DNA of 6,342 nt from Ahrensia sp. (GCA_003233475.1 QILU01000226.1:1-6342), one strand, 5' to 3'. Counted from the first letter of the stretch, positions 1-6,342 are shown. Notes: generated by a model not told the origin, from the sequence alone. Made by a program: numbers and translations.

Positions 1-335
1 ACATCTTCGGGCTGCATAATTTCAGCGAAGACGGCGAGCAGCAGGAACTGGCTTTTGTAAATGTCTTTTGCTGCGGGTTGGGAGAGGGCTTGCAGGAATT
101 CAAGGCGCCCTGAATCGCAGATTGAATAGACCTTCCGGTTGGGTTTTCCGTCCTGTTGTTCTTCGTGGCTGGTGACCATTCCGTCTGTCTCAAGCTTGTT
201 GAGAGCCGGGTAAATTGATCCATAGCTGGCATCAACGAAGTGGCTGAACAGGCCATCGGACACGAGCTTGCGGATTTCATAACCGGTGCTGGTATTTCCG
301 CTCAGGATTGCGAGGCAGATAGTGCGTACATTCAT
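1..335 (-). CDS. PadR-family transcriptional regulator, 3' end outside window
   Basis: The first 111 residues read from ATG at 335-333, with no stop before the window edge. Seen: an N-terminal winged-helix domain with GYEI (residues 18-21), the PadR signature YGSIYPALNKLETDG (38-52) and a wing with PNRKVYSICDSG (65-77). The segment after about residue 78 is the start of the helical C-terminal dimerisation region. From family knowledge, PadR proteins are cytoplasmic dimeric repressors of efflux, detoxification or stress genes, usually 180-200 residues in this subgroup, so about half is present. A weak GAGAA lies about 7 bases before the ATG. The gene is preceded by a 264-base regulatory region with a palindrome over a candidate promoter, which suggests autoregulation. 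In alphaproteobacteria such genes often precede efflux-pump genes; that part is off-window and is only inference. Confidence 0.88.
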   Translation of the reverse strand, partial: MNVRTICLAILSGNTSTGYEIRKLVSDGLFSHFVDASYGSIYPALNKLETDGMVTSHEEQQDGKPNRKVYSICDSGRLEFLQALSQPAAKDIYKSQFLLLAVFAEIMQPED

Positions 336-358
336 GGGACAGTTCTCGAGATTTGGCC

Positions 359-466
359 TTAGAGTCGTTCAGCGTTTTATGGAAACGCTGAACGACTCTA
401 AAGCTTTTGTTTTTACGCGGTTCCTTATCCTTTTGATGATTCCATCAAAAGGGGAACGGCTTTAGA
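359..466. repeat. Two-hairpin intergenic palindromic element, Hyphomicrobiales-like
   Basis: Seen: a perfect 19-bp inverted repeat (359-377 and 383-401) around a 5-base loop. A T-rich linker (403-414) follows, then a second hairpin with perfect 10-bp arms (429-438 and 443-452) and a 4-base loop. That second stem is extended by GTTCC (420-424) pairing with GGAAC (453-457) across a TTAT bulge. TCTAAA (397-402) at the end of the first part is complementary to TTTAGA (461-466) at the end of the second. From memory, this layout (AGAG..CAGCGTTT stem, then TTTTGTTTTTACGC, then a smaller stem) matches a palindromic repeat scattered between genes in many rhizobial-group genomes. It lies between the candidate padR promoter and the padR start, so it would be part of the padR leader RNA. 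Confidence 0.7.
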
Positions 467-483
467 TTGGGTTCAAACCGTTC

Positions 484-517
484 ATATGAAGGGTAAGTAT
501 ATGCTTATCCTTCATAT
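484..517. promoter_or_regulatory. 34-bp palindrome, candidate operator for the PadR regulator
   Basis: Positions 484-517 form a dyad centred between 500 and 501 with only two mismatched pairs (493/508 and 498/503). The left arm is ATATGAAGGGTAAG and the right arm CTTATCCTTCATAT. It covers the -10 box and most of the spacer of the minus-strand promoter proposed at 496-522. This is the usual arrangement for a repressor site. The nearest gene downstream of that promoter encodes a PadR regulator, so autorepression is the simplest reading. That the PadR protein binds here is inference. Confidence 0.55.
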
Positions 518-522
518 ATCAA
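496..522 (-). promoter_or_regulatory. Candidate sigma-70-type promoter for padR
   Basis: On the minus strand, TTGATA (522-517) matches the -35 consensus at 5 of 6 bases and TATACT (501-496) matches the -10 at 5 of 6. The spacing is 15 bases, shorter than the ideal 17. Transcription would begin near 489 and give a leader of about 150 bases before the padR ATG, running through the two-hairpin element. The overlap with the palindrome supports a regulated promoter, but the short spacer keeps confidence moderate. Confidence 0.4.
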
Positions 523-533
523 TCGAGAATATG

Positions 534-559
534 AATGTTACTTAACATTAATATAATGT
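534..559. promoter_or_regulatory. Two overlapping AT-rich dyads upstream of the padR promoter
   Basis: The first dyad is AATGTTA-CT-TAACATT (534-549), which contains ATGT-N6-ACAT. The second is ACATTA-ATA-TAATGT (545-559). They share 545-549 and sit about 12 bases upstream of the proposed -35 box. PadR operators described in Gram-positive bacteria use ATGT and ACAT half-sites with a spacer of about 8, so the resemblance is suggestive but not exact. They could be secondary operator sites, a binding site for another factor, or an AT-rich upstream promoter element. Confidence 0.3.
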
Positions 560-599
560 AGGTCAGTCTTTTTGGATGTAAATCGTTGTTATTGATGGG

Positions 600-779
600 T
601 TAATGGAAAGATATTCCGTTGGCCCAACGTTTTGCCCGCCCCTTGCGGGATTGCTTCTCCCCCATGAGAGAACGCAGTTTTTGGAGCCGCTCGGTCATTT
701 CCACCAGATAACGATCATCCCCAAGGATGGTCGTTTCGCGATATATTTTAGTGATTTCAGCTTCACTGCCGGGTTTCAT
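600..779 (-). CDS. Small hypothetical protein, 59 residues
   Basis: I do not recognise this gene. The ATG at 779-777 is chosen because GGAG lies 9 bases upstream, the best ribosome binding site in the window. The frame stays open to 884, but that longer start falls inside the end of the SDR gene and has no visible ribosome binding site. The product is highly charged: residues 6-40 look helical, with acidic and basic residues interspersed, and a basic stretch follows (KQSRKGRAKRW, about 42-52). There is no signal peptide or membrane segment. Codon choice resembles the neighbouring genes. It lies 86 bases after the SDR stop with no terminator seen between, so it may be the last gene of the same transcript. 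It could be a lineage-specific small basic protein, or non-coding. Confidence 0.5.
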   Translation of the reverse strand: MKPGSEAEITKIYRETTILGDDRYLVEMTERLQKLRSLMGEKQSRKGRAKRWANGISFH

Positions 780-865
780 GGCACCGTACTCCAAACTGCT
801 TCGGCTTTGAATATGAACCGTTTTTATTAAGATAGTTTGAAACGTTGCAGCAATTGCCGGGTTGG

Positions 866-1609
866 TTATTCCTCCATCCAACATTTGTTGGGGAAGTCAT
901 ACATGCGGCCATTTTCTTTCAGGCCTGGGGAAGCCAGTTTAATCAGGGTGGGAACCATTTTTTCCGGCAGTGTAACTGTTTTTGGGTCTTCGCCTGGCGC
1001 ATATTGGGCGCGCATTTTGGTTCGCAACGTGCCAGGGACAACCAGATTGATGTTGAGTGAAGTCAGACGGTTTTCGTTTGCGTAAGAAAATACCATTGCT
1101 TCCAGAGCCGCTTTTGAAGCGGCATAGGGCCCCAGAAATGCCCGTGTGCTGCGCGCTGCGCCTGAGCTGATAAAGATCGCCCGCCCGGCATCAGATGCCT
1201 GAAGCAGCGGGTCGAGGGAGCGAATAAGTCGAAAATTTGCGGTTACATTGACGGCAAGAATTTTCTCAAATATTTTGGGTTCCATTTGTGGCAACGGGGT
1301 TACTACCCCCAGCGTTCCGGCATTGGCCAGCAATATGTCCAGCTTGCCCCAGCGCTCATGGATACTTGCACCAAGCCGATCCAACGCTTCGAAATCGGTT
1401 ATATCAACCGGAACGAGGGTGGCCGCTCCGCCGACCGCGTTAATTTCATCATCCAATTCTTCCAACCCGCCAACAGTGCGCGCAAGCGCAATCACATGCG
1501 CCCCGGCTTTGGCAAACCCAAGTGCCGCTTGGTACCCCAACCCGCGTGAAGCCCCCGTAACAACCGCAATGCGCCCCTTTAGGGGAGAGGATGTTTTGTC
1601 TTTTTCCAT
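866..1609 (-). CDS. Short-chain dehydrogenase/reductase (SDR) family oxidoreductase
   Basis: The 247-residue product is the standard length for a classical SDR. Seen: the Rossmann dinucleotide motif TGASRGLG (18-25), Asp69 in PVDIT, NAG (96-98), catalytic Asn121, Ser149, Tyr162 and Lys166 (YAASK), and a PGT segment after the active site. All four catalytic residues are present, so it should be active with NAD(H) or NADP(H). Arg44 at the end of the second strand might favour NADP(H), which is inference. The substrate cannot be told. The ATG lies three bases after the purF stop and no clear ribosome binding site is seen, so translation is probably coupled to purF. As I recall, an SDR gene next to purF is common in Hyphomicrobiales, but a role in purine metabolism is not established by that. 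Confidence 0.9.
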   Translation of the reverse strand: MEKDKTSSPLKGRIAVVTGASRGLGYQAALGFAKAGAHVIALARTVGGLEELDDEINAVGGAATLVPVDITDFEALDRLGASIHERWGKLDILLANAGTLGVVTPLPQMEPKIFEKILAVNVTANFRLIRSLDPLLQASDAGRAIFISSGAARSTRAFLGPYAASKAALEAMVFSYANENRLTSLNINLVVPGTLRTKMRAQYAPGEDPKTVTLPEKMVPTLIKLASPGLKENGRMYDFPNKCWMEE

Positions 1610-1612
1610 GGA

Positions 1613-3076
1613 TTATCGGTTGCTTGCGAGGAGAGAAATAGGACGCACATTATCGTCGTCGGAAAGCTCTAGCCCCTCCCGATCCGTCAATCGGGTCGGG
1701 TATTCCCCGGTGAAGCAGGCATCACAAAATTGCGGCGCTTCATTGTTTCGCGAAGCATTCCCGGTGGCCCGGTAAAGACCATCGATCGTCAGGAAAGAAA
1801 GGGAGTCCACTTTAATGAAATCAGCCATATCCTCAACGCTCATTCGTGACGCCAGTAATTTGCTTTTTTCCGGCGTATCCACTCCGTAATAGCAACCGGA
1901 AATGGTGGGCGGGCTGGCAATGCGCATGTGCACTTCTTTTGCGCCTGCGTCGCGAACCATGGCAACGATCTTCTGGCTGGTTGTGCCGCGCACAATTGAA
2001 TCATCCACCAAAACCACCCGTTTGCCTTCGATCAGGCGACGGTTGGCGTTGTGTTTTAGTTTTACCCCCATATGGCGGATGCTGTCGGTCGGCGCGATGA
2101 AGGTTCGCCCGACATAATGATTGCGGATAATCCCCAGCTCAAACGGCAGCTTAGCGGCCTGGGCAAACCCGATCGCTGCGGGCGTTCCCGAATCCGGCAC
2201 GGGCACTACGAGATCAGCATCCACGGGGGATTCCCCGGCCAGTTCTTCGCCGATACGTTTGCGCACGCTGTAAACATTTTCCCCTTGCACGGTGGAATCC
2301 GGCCGGGAGAAATAGACATATTCAAACACGCAAAAGCGCGGTTTTACTTTTTCAAACGGGAAGTGGCTTTCAATTTCACCCTCGGTAATGACCACCAGTT
2401 CCCCCGGTTTTATATCGCGCACAAACCGGGCGCCGATTATATCCAGTGCGCAGGTTTCAGAGGCCAGCACGTAGGCACCATCCAAATCCCCCAGCACAAG
2501 CGGGCGCAGCCCCAGCGCATCCCGGCAGCCCATCATTTTTTTGCCCGAAAGAGCCACAAGTGCGAACCCGCCCTCAAGTTGTTTGACACTGTCAATTAAT
2601 TTCGCAGTCAAACGAGCCTCATCGCTCATGGCAATGAGATGCAAGATTACTTCCGTGTCGGAGGTGGATTGGAAAATAGCCCCACGCTTTTGCAACTGGT
2701 CGCGAATGCTCGTTGCATTGGTAATATTCCCATTGTGGGCAACTGCAAATCCACCGCCGGCAAAATCAGCGAAGAACGGTTGCACATTGCGCATTCCTTC
2801 CCCCCCGGTGGTGGAATATCGATTGTGGCCAATTGCGTGTTTGCCGGGCAGCCGTTCTATGACCGAAGGTTTGGTGAAGGTATCACCAATTAAGCCCATG
2901 TGCCGTTCCGCATGAAATGTTGTGCCGTCAAATGAGACTATTCCTGCGGCTTCCTGCCCCCGGTGTTGAAGCGCGTGCAGGCCCAATGTGGTGATGGTGG
3001 ATGCATCGGAATAACCGAATATTCCAAACACCCCGCATTCCTCCTGGAACTTATCGTGAAACTTGTCAGCGTCCAT
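1613..3076 (-). CDS. purF: Amidophosphoribosyltransferase (glutamine PRPP amidotransferase)
   Basis: It catalyses the first committed step of purine synthesis, making phosphoribosylamine from PRPP and glutamine in the cytoplasm. The 487-residue product has an N-terminal Ntn glutaminase domain (about 14-240) and a C-terminal phosphoribosyltransferase domain (about 260-460). Cys14 follows a 13-residue propeptide (ending QEE) that must be removed to expose the nucleophile. Glutamine-site residues are visible: HNRYSTTG (84-91), HNGN (114-117) and SD (139-140). The PRPP loop is VVLVDDSIVRGTT (354-366). Four cysteines (249, 395, 451, 454, the last two as CDAC) match the iron-sulphur ligands of the Bacillus subtilis-type enzyme, so it probably carries a 4Fe-4S cluster, unlike E. 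coli PurF. The start is set by the propeptide length; AAGAG lies upstream. In B. subtilis purine nucleotides inhibit the enzyme; the same is likely here. Confidence 0.97.
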   Translation of the reverse strand: MDADKFHDKFQEECGVFGIFGYSDASTITTLGLHALQHRGQEAAGIVSFDGTTFHAERHMGLIGDTFTKPSVIERLPGKHAIGHNRYSTTGGEGMRNVQPFFADFAGGGFAVAHNGNITNATSIRDQLQKRGAIFQSTSDTEVILHLIAMSDEARLTAKLIDSVKQLEGGFALVALSGKKMMGCRDALGLRPLVLGDLDGAYVLASETCALDIIGARFVRDIKPGELVVITEGEIESHFPFEKVKPRFCVFEYVYFSRPDSTVQGENVYSVRKRIGEELAGESPVDADLVVPVPDSGTPAAIGFAQAAKLPFELGIIRNHYVGRTFIAPTDSIRHMGVKLKHNANRRLIEGKRVVLVDDSIVRGTTSQKIVAMVRDAGAKEVHMRIASPPTISGCYYGVDTPEKSKLLASRMSVEDMADFIKVDSLSFLTIDGLYRATGNASRNNEAPQFCDACFTGEYPTRLTDREGLELSDDDNVRPISLLASNR

Positions 3077-3116
3077 AGGTTTGCTCTTGTATCATAGTCT
3101 GGGTTTGTGAATTGAA

Positions 3117-3686
3117 TCAGGTTTTTTGTTCTGATTCCTGTTCACCCTCGATTTTCTCGTCTTCAGAATTGTTGAAATAGCGTTGTAACAGGCTGTCCAT
3201 ATTTTCCGGCAGGGCGTCTTGGATACTGGTTCCAACGCTTTCCATCATTTGTTTGGAGCGGGCATTTTCCACCCACACCGGTAATTTATCACCGGCCAGC
3301 CAAAGGAAACCCATTAAGGTTATGGTGACCAGTAGGAACCCGCGTGCGGCACCAAATATAAAGCCCAATGTGCGATCCAACACCCCGATACGGCTGTCGA
3401 TAATCATATCGGCCAGCAACATGGTAAGATAGCTCACAATGACCAGCACGATGAGGAAGATCAGAGCAGCCGCAACACCTTTTTGCACCAGCTCATTGTC
3501 TGGCATTTGTGGAATCATATCGGTCAGGGTCACCGCCATTTGTTCATGGAAGTAAAGGGCGGCTGCGCCTGCGACCACCCACGAAACAATAGACAGCACT
3601 TCTCGCGAGAAACCACGGATCATCGCCAGAATTGCAGATATTAACATGATGACAATGAGAATGCCGTCGAGCAGTGTAATTGACAT
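3117..3686 (-). CDS. cvpA: CvpA-family inner-membrane protein
   Basis: The 189-residue product has four hydrophobic segments, at about 5-22, 30-46, 68-93 and 113-131. Family signatures are RGFSRE after the first segment (24-29) and SRIGVLDRTLGFIFGAARG before the last (98-116). The C-terminal tail from about 132 is soluble and ends in a strongly acidic stretch (172-189). CvpA was named for colicin V production in E. coli, where it lies just before purF; its biochemical role is not settled and links to envelope stress have been reported. The same adjacency holds here, 40 bases upstream of purF, which supports the name. The start follows the radA stop by 27 bases; only a weak purine-rich GAG site is visible. 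Confidence 0.92.
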   Translation of the reverse strand: MSITLLDGILIVIMLISAILAMIRGFSREVLSIVSWVVAGAAALYFHEQMAVTLTDMIPQMPDNELVQKGVAAALIFLIVLVIVSYLTMLLADMIIDSRIGVLDRTLGFIFGAARGFLLVTITLMGFLWLAGDKLPVWVENARSKQMMESVGTSIQDALPENMDSLLQRYFNNSEDEKIEGEQESEQKT

Positions 3687-3713
3687 GATTTGGTCTCGTC
3701 TCGTTAATGTGCC

Positions 3714-5135
3714 CTATGTGCCAGTATCGCTTGATTGCCGCAAGGCTTCATCTGCTTCTGATATGAGTTCAACCACAAGATCTGCAAGGGTGGAAATTGT
3801 GTTTAATTGCAGCCCAATGCTTTTCACCACTTCGTTTCCCTTGGCATATGTCGCCCGCTCAAACCCAAGTTTGCCCGCTTCTTTTAACCGACCTGCGGCT
3901 TGTGAAACCGGGCGCAAATGCCCGGAAAGACTGACTTCTCCGAAGAAAACAGTGTTGTCCGGTAGCGGCTTGTTGGCAAGCGAAGACACCAGCGCCGCCG
4001 CCACCGCAAGGTCTGCTGCGGGCTCAGAAATACGCAATCCCCCCGCAACATTCAGATACACATCGTGATTGCCCAGCCGAACCCCGCAATGGGCTTCCAG
4101 CACTGCGAGAATCATGGCGAGCCGTGTGCTGTCCCAACCCACCACCGCGCGGCGCGGGGTTCCTAAGGATGATTCGGCCACCAGCGCCTGAATTTCCACC
4201 AATACCGGGCGTCGCCCTTCCATTCCGGCAAATACGGCTGCCCCCGGTGCGGCTTTGTGGCGATCCCCCAAAAACAATTCCGAAGGGTTGGCCACTTCGC
4301 GCAAACCCCGGTCGGACATTTCAAAGACACCGATTTCGTCCGTCGGCCCAAAGCGGTTTTTCACCCCGCGCAGAATACGAAAATGGTGCCCCCCTTCGCC
4401 CTCAAAATACAACACCGCATCCACCATGTGTTCCACCACACGAGGCCCGGCAATCTGCCCGTCTTTTGTAACATGCCCGACCAGCACAACGGCTGTTCCC
4501 GATTGTTTGGCAAAGCGGATCATGGCCTGGGCTGAAGCGCGAACTTGACTCACCGTACCGGGGGCGGATTCTATCGTGTCTGTCCAAAGGGTTTGAATTG
4601 AATCAATCACCACAAGGGCTGGCACTCCAGAGGGAAGACGCTGCATCGCTTCCAATGTGGTAATAATATTCTCCACATTGGTTTCGGCCACCAGTTGAAC
4701 ATTCTGGTCGGCAACGCCCAATCGCTGCGCCCGCAATCGGATTTGCGCAACGGCTTCTTCGCCGGAGACATAAACCACTCCGTGTCCGGCTTTCGCCAGG
4801 GAGGCCGAGACCTGCATGAGCAGGGTGGATTTACCAATGCCCGGATCGCCCCCCACCAAAAGAGCGGAACCGCGAACAAACCCGCCACCGGCCACCCGGT
4901 CAAATTCGGCAATGTTGGTGATAATGCGGGGTTCGTTTTCCGTATCCCCATTGAGCGGTTCGGTTTTGATAACCCGGCCTTTTTTCAAAGCCCGCCCCGG
5001 CCCGGTGGCCACCCCGGTGTTTGGGGTTTCCTCCACAATGGTGTTCCATTCCCCACAGGCATCGCAGCGCCCTTCCCATTTGGGGTGAACCCCGCCGCAG
5101 TTCTGGCAAATATATTGAATTTTCACTTTAGCCAT
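3714..5135 (-). CDS. radA: DNA repair protein RadA (Sms)
   Basis: RadA is a RecA-related ATPase that promotes branch migration of recombination intermediates and helps repair. The 473-residue length is normal. Domains in order: an N-terminal zinc finger with Cys10, Cys13, Cys24 and Cys27; an ATPase core with Walker A GGDPGIGKST (95-104) and Walker B LVVIDS (174-179, Asp178); the RadA-specific KNRFG motif (259-263); and a C-terminal Lon-protease-like domain from about 300 to 460, including GTPRRAVVGWD (325-335) and GGLRISEPAADLA (365-377). All the motifs needed for activity are intact. The start ATG overlaps the alr stop by eight bases (ATGGCTAA), which implies translational coupling with alr. 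No internal promoter is evident before it. Confidence 0.97.
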   Translation of the reverse strand: MAKVKIQYICQNCGGVHPKWEGRCDACGEWNTIVEETPNTGVATGPGRALKKGRVIKTEPLNGDTENEPRIITNIAEFDRVAGGGFVRGSALLVGGDPGIGKSTLLMQVSASLAKAGHGVVYVSGEEAVAQIRLRAQRLGVADQNVQLVAETNVENIITTLEAMQRLPSGVPALVVIDSIQTLWTDTIESAPGTVSQVRASAQAMIRFAKQSGTAVVLVGHVTKDGQIAGPRVVEHMVDAVLYFEGEGGHHFRILRGVKNRFGPTDEIGVFEMSDRGLREVANPSELFLGDRHKAAPGAAVFAGMEGRRPVLVEIQALVAESSLGTPRRAVVGWDSTRLAMILAVLEAHCGVRLGNHDVYLNVAGGLRISEPAADLAVAAALVSSLANKPLPDNTVFFGEVSLSGHLRPVSQAAGRLKEAGKLGFERATYAKGNEVVKSIGLQLNTISTLADLVVELISEADEALRQSSDTGT

Positions 5136-6289
5136 TGGAGTGATTTTCCCTGGATATATATTTTCGCATCAGCCGGGCATCCATCGAGGTCAGCAATTCA
5201 TAACCAATGGTTCCTGCCGCCCGCGCCACATCGTCAAGCGCAATTGTGTTGCCGAACAACTCTATCCAGTCTCCGGCAGAAATTTCGTTTTCGGGAATAT
5301 CGCTAACATCAAATGCACTGATGTCCATGGAAATTCGCCCTGCGCCTTTGATTTTTTGGCCTTTGAAAGCCGCCTTTGCAGCAGGCGCAATGGCGCGCAT
5401 GGGAACCCCCATATTGCTTCCCCCCCGGTGATAGCCGTCTGCATAGCCAACCGAAATATAGGCGATACGGGTGTCTTTTTTGAGGGTTTCGGAAGCGCCA
5501 TAGCCCACGGTTTCTCCGGCTTTTACAGACCGAATCTGGATTATCCGCCCCTCAAGCGTCACCACCGATTGCATCGGGTTTGGCGCATCGTTCAACGCTT
5601 CTCCGCCATAGAGCGCAATGCCGGGGCGCACCAGATCGAATTCGTGCGATTCTGTTTTTGGAAGGGTGGCTTGCAGGATGGCGGCGGAATTGGCGGCGGA
5701 ACGGGGTGTGCCCGGCAACAGATAAGAGCCTTGAATAAAGGCCTCCCGCTGGTGTTCGGTTTTTGGATGTCCCACATCATCAGCACAGGCATAATGGGTC
5801 ATAAACAATTGCGGGTCGATGGCGTTCATTAAATGGTCAGTGGAGATTAACCGTTCTATTTCTCGTTTGCTCATGCCAAGGCGGGTCATCCCGGTGTCCA
5901 TTTGTATGGCGCAGGGCAGGGATTTTTTTTGTTTTTTTGCAAGTGCCGCCCAGGTTTCAACTTCCCCAAGGGAGCCCAAAATGGGTATCAGCCCGGCCTC
6001 AAGATAAGTGGGTGCGGCGTTGGCAAACATACCGTTTAACACGAAGCACCGGGCTTCCGGTGCCCCGTATTCCTTCTTCCGGCAGGGCCACAAAAAAGGT
6101 CCGGCATCCGGCATTGAACAACGCTTCAACCACGCCCTCAATGCCGCAGCCATAGGCGTTGGCTTTCACCACCGCGGCGCATTCCGCCTGTTTGCTGAGT
6201 TTTGCCAGCAACTGCCAGTTGGATACAAGCGCCCCCAGATCAACAATCAATCGCCCCCCGGCGAGCTCAGGGTGAGGATATTCGGGCAT
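5128..6289 (-). pseudogene. alr: Alanine racemase with an internal frameshift
   Basis: Alr interconverts L- and D-alanine with pyridoxal phosphate and supplies D-alanine for peptidoglycan. The N-terminal part from ATG at 6289 carries the PLP lysine in VKANAYG (Lys42) and runs in frame to PEEGIR (70-75). The rest, starting APEARCFVLNG, is in another frame down to 5128. Joined there, the product is 386 residues with DTGMTRLG (131-138), SAAILQ (201-206), RPGIALYG (221-228, Arg221), the catalytic tyrosine in VGYADGY (Tyr282), GRISMD (317-322) and GYELL (362-366). The break lies at about 6063-6075. Dropping one G from CGGGGCA restores the frame. However, the spacing from EEG to VLNG is about four residues shorter than in relatives I recall, so a deletion of about 11 bases is an alternative. 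The downstream fragment alone lacks the PLP lysine. Either the gene is inactive or the sequence has an error. The start is four bases after the dnaB stop. Confidence 0.85.
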
Positions 6290-6293
6290 GATT

Positions 6294-6342
6294 TTAGTCG
6301 AACCGCTCTGGTACACGTTCGTCGTCTATCAGATCGGAAAAG
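6294..6342 (-). CDS. dnaB: Probable replicative DNA helicase DnaB, last 15 residues only
   Basis: An open frame enters from the right edge, encodes FSDLIDDERVPERFD and stops with TAA at 6296-6294, four bases before the alr ATG. The sequence resembles the C-terminal tail I recall for alphaproteobacterial DnaB (an F-[ST]-x-L segment followed by an acidic stretch and a VPE-type ending). dnaB commonly precedes alr and radA in Hyphomicrobiales. All helicase motifs would lie outside the window, so the name rests on this short tail and the gene order. The close spacing suggests co-transcription with alr. Confidence 0.6.
   Translation of the reverse strand, partial: FSDLIDDERVPERFD

Noticed and set aside
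359..414. Plain Rho-independent terminator on the plus strand
   Set aside because: The stem plus T-rich tail looks like one, but no plus-strand gene precedes it. The second hairpin and complementary ends fit a composite repeat better.
780..865. Terminator or promoter between the SDR gene and the small ORF
   Set aside because: No stem followed by a T run is visible on the minus strand. The best promoter-like pair (TTGCTG and TTAATA) matches the consensus too poorly to call.
780..884. Longer start for the small ORF at 884, giving 94 residues
   Set aside because: It would begin inside the SDR coding end with no ribosome binding site, while the ATG at 779 has GGAG at proper spacing. The extra N-terminal residues show no motif.
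2072..2599. Plus-strand open frame of 175 codons opposite purF
   Set aside because: It is antisense to the catalytic core of PurF and has no family features.
4695..5306. Plus-strand open frame of 203 codons opposite radA and the end of alr
   Set aside because: It is antisense to well-conserved RadA motifs and has no recognisable domain.
5140..5832. Long plus-strand open frame of 230 codons opposite alr
   Set aside because: It lies entirely opposite conserved alr codons, shows no recognisable domain and has no sign of independent expression; it is a shadow of the real gene.
5128..6153. Treating the downstream alr fragment as a separate gene starting at 6153
   Set aside because: Its first 30 or so residues are the out-of-frame reading of the region that encodes the Alr N-terminal half in the other frame. 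Homology to Alr begins only at APEAR, after the break.
6290..6316. Upstream alr start at 6316
   Set aside because: It overlaps the end of the probable dnaB frame and adds residues not typical of Alr; the ATG at 6289 gives the usual distance to the PLP lysine (residue 42).

Overview
The window looks like chromosomal housekeeping DNA from an alphaproteobacterium, most likely of the order Hyphomicrobiales (Rhizobiales). Three things point there. The minus-strand gene order dnaB end - alr - radA - cvpA - purF - SDR is, from memory, typical of that group. The PadR regulator resembles alphaproteobacterial members of its family. The two-hairpin intergenic element at about 359-466 resembles a dispersed palindrome I recall from rhizobial genomes. 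By eye the base composition is moderate, lower than in many rhizobia, which would fit marine or host-associated lineages. No database search was possible.

Every gene I can support lies on the minus strand, so transcription runs from high to low coordinates. At the right edge are the last 15 codons of a probable replicative helicase gene (dnaB, 6294-6342). Four bases on comes alanine racemase (alr, 6289-5128), whose reading frame is broken near 6063-6075. Its stop overlaps the start of radA (5135-3714, DNA repair ATPase). Then follow cvpA (3686-3117, inner-membrane protein), purF (3076-1613, first committed enzyme of purine synthesis), an SDR-family oxidoreductase (1609-866) and an unrecognised 59-residue ORF with its own ribosome binding site (779-600). 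Gaps from dnaB to the SDR gene are 40 bases or less, which suggests a run of co-transcribed genes.

The 264 bases at 336-599 are non-coding and structured. Reading toward padR they hold two overlapping AT-rich dyads (534-559), a 34-bp near-perfect palindrome covering a candidate promoter (484-522), and the two-hairpin element (359-466). After this comes the start of a PadR-family repressor gene (335-1, cut by the window edge). This suggests an autoregulated padR unit with a structured leader RNA, separate from the upstream housekeeping genes.

Functions across the main cluster are mixed: D-alanine supply for the cell wall (alr), recombination repair (radA), purine synthesis (purF) and a membrane protein (cvpA). 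I see no new multi-gene system. The points most worth a second look are the alr frameshift with an apparent small deletion, the composite repeat and palindromic operator upstream of padR, and the small ORF.
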